A stretch of DNA of 64,000 nt from contig NZ_AUBG01000006.1 of assembly GCF_000429125.1 (NCBI RefSeq), forward strand, positions 186,001-250,000, written 5' to 3'. The DNA comes from Aequorivita capsosiphonis DSM 23843 (GTDB lineage: Bacteria > Bacteroidota > Bacteroidia > Flavobacteriales > Flavobacteriaceae). Numbering within the stretch: the first letter of the stretch is position 1; the number at the start of each line of letters is the position of its first letter. Below, in pieces: positions 17,303-24,953 of the stretch. The notes below the pieces were generated by a model that saw only the letters and a program-made list of their open reading frames with translations, did not search any database and was not told where the DNA came from. A program made the translations under genes and the position numbers.

Positions 17303-18907
17303 ATGAAAACCTTTTCACATTCATCTTCGTCGTTAATAGCTTTTCTGTTTATAATAGCTAGCGTGCAATTTACATTTGCACAAACTGTATTAGAAACCAA
17401 CGCCTCTTTATTGGATGCAACTATTTTTGGTCGCGGTGCCAGTTTGCATCATACGTCTAAAGAATTGTCTGTGCCAAGCGGAAACTCTGAATTGGTGATT
17501 AATCAAATAGCTCAGCATGTGGATCCACAGAGCATTCGTGTTACCAGTGAAAGTAGCCAAATAACAATACTTTCCGTTTCCTTTGAACGAGATTATTTAG
17601 TAAAAGGTGAAAATCAAAGCGCACAATTTTTAGAGTTAAAGACAAAATATGAAGCGGCGAAAGCAGTTTTAGACGATTTGATAAACGCCAGAAAGGGAGA
17701 GGAAAGCACTTTGGCATTGCTGGAGGAAAACAGGAAGTTTGGAGGACAAAATGGAGTATCACCAACGAGTATGGCGAATATGATAAAATATTATCGGGAA
17801 GAATATAAGTTGTTAGCGTCGAATATTATAAAGTTGAAGAGTAAAGAACAAGAACAACAGAAAAGAGTTGATAAACTAAAAAACCAAATGCAGGAAGCTG
17901 GTGGAAGTGGTCAAAATGCAGGACAATTAGTGGTTCGTATGAATTCCAGTCAGGCGGTGAAGACGAATTTTGATATTAATTATTTTACGAATAATGTTTC
18001 GTGGTCTCCTTTTTATGAAATCAGGGTTGATAATTTAAATGAACCTGTTCAATTAGTATATAAAGCGAATGTTTCCCAAAGCACAGGAATTGATTGGAAA
18101 CAGGTTAAATTGGCTTTTTCCAGTGGAAATCCCAAACGAAACAATAATGCGCCGCAGTTAAATCCTTGGTGGGTAGGTTTTCAGCAGCCATTCGTACGTA
18201 ACCAAAGAAAGGAAAACAAGATGGCGGGGGTACAGATGGAAAGTGCAGGTATGGATGAAGTTGTCATAACCACCGATATGGCGGTGGTTCAAGAAAACCA
18301 GTTAACTACTTCCTTTGTGGTCAATACGCCTTATGATGTGTATTCCAATCAAAAGCCACAGGCTGTACAACTGAAACAATATCAGCTTCCTGCTAAATAT
18401 TCCTATTTCACTGCGCCGCGATTGGATGATGCCGCTTTCTTGGTCGCGAAGGTTTCAGATTGGAGCAAATACAATCTTTTGCCAGGAGATGCCAATTTGA
18501 TAATTGACAATAATTTTGCTGGAAGTTCCTATATTAACCCGAATTCCACAGAGGATACCTTAACAATTAGCTTAGGAAGAGACGAACGTATTATCACCAA
18601 GCGCGAAAGAATTGACGAGGAGGGAAGCACGTCCTTTTTTGGAAGTTCTCAAAAACGTGTTTATACTTATGAAATCTCTGTTAGGAATTCACGAAAAGAA
18701 GCGATTGATATAGATGTGAAGGAGCAATTTCCTTTATCGACAGAAAAAGATATTGAAATCAAACTTTTGGAAACTTCCCATGCGAAAGTGGATGATAAGA
18801 AAGGTGAGTTAAGTTGGAATTTAAATTTAAAAGCAGGAGAAACCAAGAAGCTACGGTTTTCTTATTCTGTGAAATTACCCAAGGATAAGGTGATTTCGGG
18901 GATGTGA
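17303..18907 (+). CDS. DUF4139 (MuiA-like) secreted protein
   Basis: 534 residues. Signal peptide ending FTFAQ. N-terminal DUF4140-type domain (~25-130: ATIFGRGASLHH, then VPSGNSELVI), a coiled-coil central part (~105-200), then the DUF4139 beta domain to the end (VSWSPFYEIRVDN, FSYSVKLPKD). A loop GMDEVVITTDMA resembles the inserted loop common in Bacteroidota homologues. Family members are called mucoidy inhibitor A; molecular function is unknown. Its stop is followed by a palindrome shared with the convergent glycosyltransferase gene. Confidence 0.8.
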   Translation: MKTFSHSSSSLIAFLFIIASVQFTFAQTVLETNASLLDATIFGRGASLHHTSKELSVPSGNSELVINQIAQHVDPQSIRVTSESSQITILSVSFERDYLVKGENQSAQFLELKTKYEAAKAVLDDLINARKGEESTLALLEENRKFGGQNGVSPTSMANMIKYYREEYKLLASNIIKLKSKEQEQQKRVDKLKNQMQEAGGSGQNAGQLVVRMNSSQAVKTNFDINYFTNNVSWSPFYEIRVDNLNEPVQLVYKANVSQSTGIDWKQVKLAFSSGNPKRNNNAPQLNPWWVGFQQPFVRNQRKENKMAGVQMESAGMDEVVITTDMAVVQENQLTTSFVVNTPYDVYSNQKPQAVQLKQYQLPAKYSYFTAPRLDDAAFLVAKVSDWSKYNLLPGDANLIIDNNFAGSSYINPNSTEDTLTISLGRDERIITKRERIDEEGSTSFFGSSQKRVYTYEISVRNSRKEAIDIDVKEQFPLSTEKDIEIKLLETSHAKVDDKKGELSWNLNLKAGETKKLRFSYSVKLPKDKVISGM

Positions 18908-18916
18908 TAATCAGAC

Positions 18917-18949
18917 AGACCTAACAGGTCTCAGAGACCTGTTAGGTCT
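18917..18949. repeat. Palindrome with 16-bp arms between convergent genes, containing the GT stop codon
   Basis: AGACCTAACAGGTCTC / GAGACCTGTTAGGTCT with a 1-base loop. The stop codon of the minus-strand TIGR04283-type gene (18942-18944) is inside it, so the last residues of that protein derive from the repeat. Related palindromes are at 19518 and 43190. Confidence 0.85.
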
Positions 18950-19721
18950 TTAAGACCTTTGGTGTTTTATTTCCAATGTATGTTTTATAATAAACGTACA
19001 ACTCCTCCGCATCCGCACCAAAAAATTTCTTTAAGTGAATCATCCAGAAATGATATTGTAATCTCCAAATTCCTAGTTCCCGATAGCGTCTTGCCGATGT
19101 AGTAAGCGAATGTGGAATTACAACGAATTTTTTTCGTTTATAAAGTTCACTGATCAAAATATTATCTTCGTAAATAACATAACTTTCATCAAAACCCCCA
19201 ACTTCTTCAAAAAGAGATTTCGTGATAAACTGGCTTTGATCGCCACCACGACAGCCTTGCCATTTAAATTTAGTTAGCCAACCTGCAAGTTGCAACCACC
19301 AATGATTACTGTCAAATTTCATTCGAAAACATCCGGCTGGATTTCCTTTTTCAACTTCGGAAACAATATAGCTGTCAAAATTTTTAGGAGGAAAAGAATC
19401 GGCGTGCAAAAAGTAGAGTATTTCTCCAGCCTGCCCGCCGTGGTACGAAGCTAATTTTGCACCAGCATTCATCTGTTTTGCACGTCCTTTGTTTGAAGCG
19501 ATAACTTGAATGTTAAAAGACCTGTCAGGTTTTTGAAACCTGACAGGTCTGGAAAACCTCTCGACGAAATTTTTAATCACTTCTTTTGTTTCATCAGTAC
19601 TTCCGCCATCTACAAGAATAACTTCTATATCATTATCTCCAGCACTGTTTTCTGAAAGATGGATTAATAGTTTTTCAATAGTTTCGGCTTCATTTAATAC
19701 CGGAATGATGATGGAAAGCAT
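18942..19721 (-). CDS. TIGR04283-type arsenosugar-cluster glycosyltransferase, with repeat-derived inserts
   Basis: 259 residues. GT2 start SIIIPVLNEAETI, VDGGSTDET (38-46), KGRAKQMN (78-85), LHADSFPP (DxD region), GGDQSQFI and the YEDNIL block are diagnostic of the TIGR04283 family. That family is tied to arsenosugar biosynthesis, though the acceptor is not proven. Two stretches look foreign: residues ~54-69 (palindrome coding RPVRFQKPDRS) before the conserved KGRAKQMN, and SYHGGQA (92-98) within A-x-GEILYFLHAD. The stop codon lies in a third repeat. All are in frame, so the gene is open. It is the last gene of the minus-strand cluster. Confidence 0.85.
   Translation of the reverse strand: MLSIIIPVLNEAETIEKLLIHLSENSAGDNDIEVILVDGGSTDETKEVIKNFVERFSRPVRFQKPDRSFNIQVIASNKGRAKQMNAGAKLASYHGGQAGEILYFLHADSFPPKNFDSYIVSEVEKGNPAGCFRMKFDSNHWWLQLAGWLTKFKWQGCRGGDQSQFITKSLFEEVGGFDESYVIYEDNILISELYKRKKFVVIPHSLTTSARRYRELGIWRLQYHFWMIHLKKFFGADAEELYVYYKTYIGNKTPKVLKT
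19426..19449 (-). repeat. Short in-frame repeat copy (CCTGCCCGCCG type) in the TIGR04283-type gene
   Basis: Encodes SYHGGQA between a conserved Ala and GEILYFLHAD. Similar G/C-rich cctgcc..ggcagg sequences occur at 29324, 39891, 44482 and 46108. Confidence 0.55.
19518..19550. repeat. Perfect 15-bp-arm palindrome inside the TIGR04283-type gene
   Basis: AGACCTGTCAGGTTT, ttg, AAACCTGACAGGTCT; 33 bp, i.e. 11 codons. The same palindrome family is intergenic at 43190-43221 and 18917-18949. Confidence 0.9.
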
Positions 19722-19867
19722 TTTGAGGTTTCTAGTTTATGGTTTCAAGTTCAGGTAAAATAGATAATTAAGTGATTTTAAATTTATGAATTTGATAATA
19801 ACTTTATTCTAACGAAAATGTAGAAACGTATTGAATTTTTAATTTTCGAACCTTGAACCTTGAACCT

Positions 19868-20671
19868 TTATTTCTGTTCGTTCAAATTCCAGTTATAATC
19901 CTTGTACATCAAAGTAGCACCAGGATTTATCTTGATTTTTGAATATTGATTGATAAAACCAATTACATCTTGCTTCCCGTTTATTCTATAGTCTTTTTGA
20001 TACCAGTCAAAAATAGAGGAAACTTTAGGATTTGAAGCTGAAATATCGTTTTTGTCACTATTGATAAACTCACTTACGGCGCGATCTAATTGTTCATTGA
20101 TCTTAGCTGCTGTATAAGCATCCCGCATTAATTTTGGGCAAGAAATAGAAGCACAATTTATGGCGAAGTGAATTCTTGGCTCATTCATTTTCCGAAGGAT
20201 TCCATTTTCAATTCCACCTAGTGAAAGTTCTTTCTTACCGACAGCAATTCGTCCTTTAGTCCAATTACCATCAATATCCTTGATGCTTTTTACTGGATAA
20301 TTTTCCACGATCAATTGTACCGTTCCTGCGTTGTAAAGGTTAATATAATAGGCCAATAATTCCTGAACGCTCCAATCATTAGAGGGGTCCTTTTCTGAAA
20401 GCATTTTTAGATATTCATCCAGTTTAGCGCTATCATTTTTAAATCCTTTGTAATCTACCATTCCTTCGCTGTTCACGTATTTCTTCAGCAATTTGTCCCA
20501 AGCGGAATGGTCAACGTTTACTGCGGAATTTGCAGTGGTAGATGTCAATGTAGATGTAACTTCTTTAGTGGGCTGCCCTTGGCTACTAACGCCTGCTGCA
20601 GAAAGTAAATTGCAACTCTGCATAAGGAGTGCGGCCAAAATTAATGTAGTAAAACTGTGTAAAACTCTCAT
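19868..20671 (-). CDS. DUF547 lipoprotein of the arsenosugar-type cluster
   Basis: 267 residues. Lipobox MQSC, Cys20. DUF547 spans ~60-250: AYYINLYNAGTVQLIVENYP, then IHFAINCASISCPKL. The family is extracytoplasmic, of unknown activity, and often found in arsenosugar clusters. It precedes the TIGR04283 gene by 146 bp on the same strand. The spacer holds a small period-7 gaacctt array (~19850-19867). Confidence 0.8.
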   Translation of the reverse strand: MRVLHSFTTLILAALLMQSCNLLSAAGVSSQGQPTKEVTSTLTSTTANSAVNVDHSAWDKLLKKYVNSEGMVDYKGFKNDSAKLDEYLKMLSEKDPSNDWSVQELLAYYINLYNAGTVQLIVENYPVKSIKDIDGNWTKGRIAVGKKELSLGGIENGILRKMNEPRIHFAINCASISCPKLMRDAYTAAKINEQLDRAVSEFINSDKNDISASNPKVSSIFDWYQKDYRINGKQDVIGFINQYSKIKINPGATLMYKDYNWNLNEQK

Positions 20672-20711
20672 TTTTGTTATTTTTCTTGTTCAATATTATG
20701 TACGAAAGAAA

Positions 20712-21596
20712 TCACTTTTTGGATTTTATGGGATACATCATTTGGGGAAGAAATTTTGGTGGAAATTTTTCATCGCCATCAAAGCCTAGCTCAATGTCTC
20801 TGCCATCATAAGGAATGTGATCTGTTCTAAAAAGGTAATCCCATAAACTCAAACTTATCCCAAAATTAACACCAGCTTGTGCCTCTTTTGGCAAAACTTT
20901 GGCGTGGTGCCAAATATGCATTTTCGGATTGTTAAAGATATACTTTAGGAATCCGTAATCCCAGCCTAGGTTGGCATGGTTTAAATGGCCAATGGCAAGG
21001 GTTGAAAAATGGACTATCGCCACCGCTTCAATGTCAAAACCTCCAATAAAAGCAAGCGGGATATAAAGCAAAGACTTATAAACTATCGGCTCCATCCAGT
21101 GATAGCGTAAATGCGCCGCAAAGCCCATTTCCTTTACGGAATGATGCAATTTATGGAAGTTCCAGAGAAGAGGGGAGCGGTGTAAAAGTCGGTGGGTGTT
21201 CCATTGCACAAAATCCGTAACTAAAAAGAAAATCAAAAGACCCAGTCCATAAGGAAGCGTATTCAGTTCTAAAAGTTGAAAGTCTGAAATTTTTAATCCT
21301 ATTATGTTCAAGAAATCATTAAATAACTCGGCAGTAGCATTGGAAAGGAAAATAAGCACGATTAAATTCAACAGAAAAAAGTTGAAGAACATATAAAATG
21401 TGTCCAACCAAAAATCTTTTCTAAAAACCTTCTGATTCTTTCTCCAGGGAAATAGTAACTCTAGTGCCCAAACTAATATGGAAACCAAAATAAGTCCATA
21501 GAAATAATTTTCCCAGTGGAAGTTTGTGATCTCCGACCATAGATAGTTAAAGTATCCGTGATATGAGTTTTTAAAGATTTCTATGTATTTCTCCAT
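20712..21596 (-). CDS. Sterol desaturase/fatty acid hydroxylase superfamily membrane protein
   Basis: 294 residues from the ATG at 21596. The frame opens upstream to 21698, but those 34 codons are encoded by the cgcagattt palindromic repeat, so I reject them. Four to five membrane helices. The di-iron histidine motifs are HRLLH, HKLHH, HLNH and HIWHH. The family hydroxylates or desaturates lipids or sterols using O2 and a non-haem di-iron site. The location between DUF547 and a nucleoside phosphorylase in the arsenosugar-type cluster suggests, but does not show, a lipid tailoring role. Confidence 0.8.
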   Translation of the reverse strand: MEKYIEIFKNSYHGYFNYLWSEITNFHWENYFYGLILVSILVWALELLFPWRKNQKVFRKDFWLDTFYMFFNFFLLNLIVLIFLSNATAELFNDFLNIIGLKISDFQLLELNTLPYGLGLLIFFLVTDFVQWNTHRLLHRSPLLWNFHKLHHSVKEMGFAAHLRYHWMEPIVYKSLLYIPLAFIGGFDIEAVAIVHFSTLAIGHLNHANLGWDYGFLKYIFNNPKMHIWHHAKVLPKEAQAGVNFGISLSLWDYLFRTDHIPYDGRDIELGFDGDEKFPPKFLPQMMYPIKSKK

Positions 21597-21617
21597 TGTT
21601 ATATTTGGGTCAAATTT

Positions 21618-21710
21618 TCTCCCGCAGATTTCGCAGACTACATGAATAGATTTTCTGCGAAAATCTGCGCCCCGAGCGATAGCGAACTGGCGAAGCAAAT
21701 CTGCGGGAAA
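21618..21710. repeat. Composite palindromic repeat (CCCGCAGATTT ... AAATCTGCGGG)
   Basis: Outer arms 21621-21631 and 21697-21707. An inner ttttctgcgaaaatctgcg palindrome starts at about 21650. It ends 3 bp from the stop of the nucleoside phosphorylase gene and supplies the spurious upstream codons of the hydroxylase frame. Confidence 0.75.
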
Positions 21711-21712
21711 CT

Positions 21713-22531
21713 TTACAACTGCTTAATCAATTCGGTAAACAAAGTTATCATATTGGGTTCTGCTTTTTCTGCGGAAGCAATTATGTCTGCGATGTCTACA
21801 GCCTTTAAATTATCTGGGTCGCATTCATCTGTTAAAACAGAAACAGCAATCACCGGGATCTTTAAATGGTTGGCTACAATAACTTCGGGTACGGTACTCA
21901 TTCCAACAGCATCTGCACCTATTATTTTTAAATATCGATATTCAGCGCGTGTTTCAAGTTGTGGGCCAACAACGCTAGCATAAACTCCTTTGTGGAGGGT
22001 TATATTTTCTTCGGAAGCAATCTGTTGTAGTTTTTTATTCATTTCAGCGTCATAAGGCGCGCTCATATCTACAAAACGTTCGCCCATTTTTTCAACACCG
22101 CGGAATGCTAGGGGAGAGTCTCCTTGCAAGTTGATATGATCGTCGATTAGCATGATTTCTCCTTTTTTGAAATTCAAGTTAATAGCGCCGGAAGCATTGC
22201 TCACCAATAGTTTTTTGATTCCCAACAAGTGCATCACCCGTACCGGAAATGTAACGTCCCGCAATGAATAGCCTTCATAAATATGAAATCTTCCCTGCAT
22301 AACGACCACTTTTTTTCCTTCTAAAGAACCGTAAAGCAGTTTGCCTTTATGAAATTCTACCGTTGCAGTTGGAAAGTTGGGAATGTGATTATAGCTTACT
22401 TCAGCCTCAATTTCTACGTGGTCGATAATTTTTCCTAGACCCGTTCCCAGGATGATTCCTACTTCAGGTTGCTCAAAACCACGTTGTTTTAAATAATCTG
22501 CGGCTTCTTCAATATATTTAGTAATACTCAT
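21713..22531 (-). CDS. punA: Purine-nucleoside phosphorylase (trimeric class I)
   Basis: 272 residues, standard length. Motifs: GIILGTGLGKI (phosphate-binding Ser replaced by Thr, common), GRFHIYEGY, LLVSNASGAIN, GVYASVVGPQLETRAEYRYL (purine Glu), GADAVGMSTVPEVI, and VLTDEC. It cleaves purine nucleosides with phosphate. Inside an arsenosugar-type cluster a plausible job is removing adenine from 5'-deoxy-5'-dimethylarsinoyl-adenosine, or salvaging the products. That link is inference. Start ATG at 22531 is well supported by the conserved N-terminus. Confidence 0.9.
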   Translation of the reverse strand: MSITKYIEEAADYLKQRGFEQPEVGIILGTGLGKIIDHVEIEAEVSYNHIPNFPTATVEFHKGKLLYGSLEGKKVVVMQGRFHIYEGYSLRDVTFPVRVMHLLGIKKLLVSNASGAINLNFKKGEIMLIDDHINLQGDSPLAFRGVEKMGERFVDMSAPYDAEMNKKLQQIASEENITLHKGVYASVVGPQLETRAEYRYLKIIGADAVGMSTVPEVIVANHLKIPVIAVSVLTDECDPDNLKAVDIADIIASAEKAEPNMITLFTELIKQL

Positions 22532-22866
22532 AATTTGTTTAGTTTTTTATTTTAATTATTACGTAGTCCAAAGAAAAGTAAGTCTCTCACTCGGGGCCGT
22601 GAAAGTTCACGAACTATATCTAACTTAAGTATTCTAACCTCCTCTTTATTAAAATGCCTTTTCTCTTTGCGTTCTCTGCGACTCAGCGGTGACTTTTTAC
22701 TGCAGAGACGCAGAGGCCGCAGAGCTTAAGAATTTTGAATTTAGTTAGATGATAGACTAAATCAATTTAAATTCTGAATATTTTTGTCCTACGTCCTACG
22801 TCCTACGTCCTACGTCCTACGTCCTACGTCCTACGTCTTACCGTCCTAAGTCATTTTTTCAACTAT
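22532..22866. other. Gene-free 335 bp with repeats
   Basis: No ORF. Contains a ctctgcgactcagcggtgac / gcagagacgcagaggccgca tract (22671-22727) and the gtcctac array. No clear promoter for punA was found. Confidence 0.6.
22786..22834. repeat. Period-7 tandem repeat (gtcctac)x7
   Basis: Seven exact units, then degenerate gtctta and gtcctaag. Degenerate single or double copies recur at 5733-5756 and 6149-6178. Confidence 0.95.
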
Positions 22867-23559
22867 TTATAAAAAATCATTATCTAAATAAGGAGGTAAA
22901 AATTGCTGAAAAGCAGCTTCGTCCCTAATGTCCTGATAATAATCTATATCGTTTCGCTCTTCGAGTAAAACGTATTTTTCATTTCTTAAATCTAATAAAG
23001 TGGCTTTTAAAACGGTGTCTGTACCCCAGTTTTTATTCTGAAATACGTCAGAATTCAATTCTTTCATTCCCAATAAATAATAGCCGCCATCGGTTGCTGG
23101 ACCCAAAACAAATTGATTGGTCTGTAATGCTTCATAAGCATTATTCAAATCATTTTTGTCCATATCGAACATATCGCTTCCAATAATAATCGCTTTTTCA
23201 TAACCCATACCGAGGATTTCTGAAAAAGCATTTTTCATCCGTTCTCCCAAATCATCGCCAGTCTGCAATTTTTTTCTGAAAATAGTTGCATCCCAAATAT
23301 CGTTGCGATGGATATCTTCTGAATAAAAAACATATTTATCTACGTTTAGATCCTTGGTTATTTCTACGGTATGATCTAATAGGAATTTATAAATTTTCAA
23401 GGCACTTTCGTCTCCGATTGACTTTGCCAAACGCGTTTTTACCTTCCCCAATTCTGGGTTTCGGGTAAAAATAAGCAGTGCTTTTTTTGAGGTGGGAAAA
23501 TAGAAATCTGAAGCCATTTCATTGTCGCTGTCTGTTTCTTTTGAAGAAAGTAAGCCCAT
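22867..23559 (-). CDS. TIGR04282-type arsenosugar-cluster glycosyltransferase (DUF2064)
   Basis: 230 residues. After an unconserved 25-residue N-terminus comes ALLIFTRNPELGKVKTRLA, the DUF2064 signature, then GDDLGERM, IIIGSDMFDM and GPATDGGYYLLG. This is a nucleotidyl/glycosyltransferase-like GT-A fold. TIGR04282 proteins co-occur with ArsS and TIGR04283; the exact step is unproven. Translation might instead start at the Met at codon 15. It is separated from the rhodanese gene by 11 bp, so they form an operon. Confidence 0.8.
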   Translation of the reverse strand: MGLLSSKETDSDNEMASDFYFPTSKKALLIFTRNPELGKVKTRLAKSIGDESALKIYKFLLDHTVEITKDLNVDKYVFYSEDIHRNDIWDATIFRKKLQTGDDLGERMKNAFSEILGMGYEKAIIIGSDMFDMDKNDLNNAYEALQTNQFVLGPATDGGYYLLGMKELNSDVFQNKNWGTDTVLKATLLDLRNEKYVLLEERNDIDYYQDIRDEAAFQQFLPPYLDNDFL

Positions 23560-23570
23560 TTTTTAGTGTT

Positions 23571-24071
23571 TTAATAAACTGGATTTCCAGCCTGTAAATA
23601 CCTACTCCACATCTTCGAAAAAGTGTGGACGTTTTCTGTTTCTACTCCTGTAGAATCAATCACGGGGTAATCCTTGTTTTTCCATTCAAAGATACCACCG
23701 TAAAGGTTTTTTACATTGGTAAACCCTGCTTTTTTTAATTTTTCGCCAATTTGCTCAGAGCGGATTCCCACGGAACAATATACAATTATTGGAGTGTTTT
23801 TTTTTATTTTCTGGAGTTGTCCCTCTTCGGAAGAAAAAGTATTGAAACCAATATTCTTAGCTGAAGGAATGTGACTTACATTAAATTCGGCAGGCTCACG
23901 CGCATCGAGAATTTCTACCGTATCATTTATTTGCAACATTCGTAAGCCTTCAACGGAAATGTATGGAATGCTTCGAGTGTTATAGGTTTGCAACAACGCG
24001 TCCAACTTACTTTGAGCAAAGCCATTTACTGCGATTAAAAATAGAAGAATGAAGATTGTTTTCGTTTTCAT
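23571..24071 (-). CDS. Secreted rhodanese-like protein
   Basis: 166 residues. Signal peptide ending NGFAQ. A single rhodanese domain (~35-135) with active-site loop YCSVGIRS (Cys99) and NLYGGIFEW near the end. A short C-terminal tail follows. Periplasmic sulfurtransferase or a thiol/arsenic-handling protein. The cluster position suggests sulfur or arsenic chemistry, but no substrate is evident. Confidence 0.8.
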   Translation of the reverse strand: MKTKTIFILLFLIAVNGFAQSKLDALLQTYNTRSIPYISVEGLRMLQINDTVEILDAREPAEFNVSHIPSAKNIGFNTFSSEEGQLQKIKKNTPIIVYCSVGIRSEQIGEKLKKAGFTNVKNLYGGIFEWKNKDYPVIDSTGVETENVHTFSKMWSRYLQAGNPVY

Positions 24072-24089
24072 AAACTTAAGATTCTCGCC

Positions 24090-24118
24090 AGAGTTTATCC
24101 TGAGCGGAGTGGAAGGAC
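24090..24118 (+). repeat. Intergenic repeat (tttatcctgagcggagtgga)
   Basis: Belongs to the 'cctgagc..gtcgaag' family seen at 4161, 9694 and 57181. It lies between the rhodanese and metallophosphoesterase-like genes. Confidence 0.55.
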
Positions 24119-24125
24119 AGGAATT

Positions 24126-24953
24126 TTATAAGGGAATGCGAAAACCTTGCCAACCACTTTCAAGGCTTGGAAGGATTTCAGTATTATCCCAAATCCCAGT
24201 TAATATTGTTTTTGCGTATTCCTGCGGAAGTAACGCGTTTTGCATTAATTTGCTTGTGAGTGTAAAGTTGTAATCTAGTCTGCGATGCGTAAAACTGAGT
24301 TTTTCTTTTTCATCATTTAAAACCATATACCAAACTTGTGGTGTACCATCATTTGCAGGCATCCCAATAACACCGGGATTGAGCCACATTTTGTTTTCTT
24401 CCATGTGATGAAATGGTAAGCCGCAATGACCGGCGATTATTACGTCACTTTTAGTTTCTTTAAAATTTTTAAGTTTGGTTTCCCAGGGAGTTGATTTAAA
24501 AATAAATTCCGAAACATTAGAATACGAGCCGTGTACAACGGTAACTCTTTTTCCGGTATATTCAAAATGTAAACTTTCTGATAGCGTTTTTATAAATTCC
24601 AACGAACTTTTTGAAAGCTTGCTTTGGGCATAGGGATACCAAAGTTGCGAGAAACCGTCACATCTACTGCCAGCCTTAAAATCGCAACCACAATTTTCAG
24701 CTCCATCTCGGAGTTGGAGTTCCACATTTCCAGCAATACTTTTTGCACCCCAAAGCTTAAAAAGTTGAACGGTTTCTTCCGGTTGGGCACAATAGCCAAC
24801 AATATCGCCTGTGCAAATGCAGTTTTCTGGGGAAATATTTTCTGCTTCAGCAATACGCTTTAGCTCTTCAAGCGCTTGAAGATTGCTGTAAACACCTCCA
24901 AAAAGAAGTACTTTCTCTTTTAAGTTTTCTATATGTTCTGTTTTTTTATCCAA
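24126..24953 (-). CDS. Metallophosphoesterase-like protein lacking key metal ligands
   Basis: 275 residues from a TTG at 24953 (the frame is open to 25007, but that would overlap the symporter gene by 79 bp). The YfcE/diadenosine-tetraphosphatase-like fold is recognisable: LLFGGVYSNLQALEEL, CTGDIVGYCAQPEE, AGNVELQL, VVHGSYSN, IIAGHCGLPF and WLNPGVIGMP. Active members have D-x-H-(S/G)-N at the first motif and GNHD at the third. Here these read G-V-Y-S-N and GNVE, so the first Asp and His and the GNHD His/Asp are missing. GD and the later His residues remain. A Cys-rich insert (NCGCDF..SRCDGF) follows. Probably altered chemistry or a pseudoenzyme. Confidence 0.65.
   Translation of the reverse strand: MDKKTEHIENLKEKVLLFGGVYSNLQALEELKRIAEAENISPENCICTGDIVGYCAQPEETVQLFKLWGAKSIAGNVELQLRDGAENCGCDFKAGSRCDGFSQLWYPYAQSKLSKSSLEFIKTLSESLHFEYTGKRVTVVHGSYSNVSEFIFKSTPWETKLKNFKETKSDVIIAGHCGLPFHHMEENKMWLNPGVIGMPANDGTPQVWYMVLNDEKEKLSFTHRRLDYNFTLTSKLMQNALLPQEYAKTILTGIWDNTEILPSLESGWQGFRIPL

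Noticed and set aside
18210-18330. TonB plug-like domain in the DUF4139 protein (GMDEVVITTDMAVV)
   Set aside because: Resembles the start of SusC-type plugs but has no barrel and is a common loop in Bacteroidota DUF4139 proteins.
21597-21698. N-terminal extension of the fatty acid hydroxylase
   Set aside because: The 34 extra codons are made by the cgcagattt repeat; the ATG at 21596 gives the expected N-terminus.
22786-22834. CRISPR-like repeat array
   Set aside because: The unit is only 7 bp and there are no spacers or cas genes; it is a simple tandem repeat.
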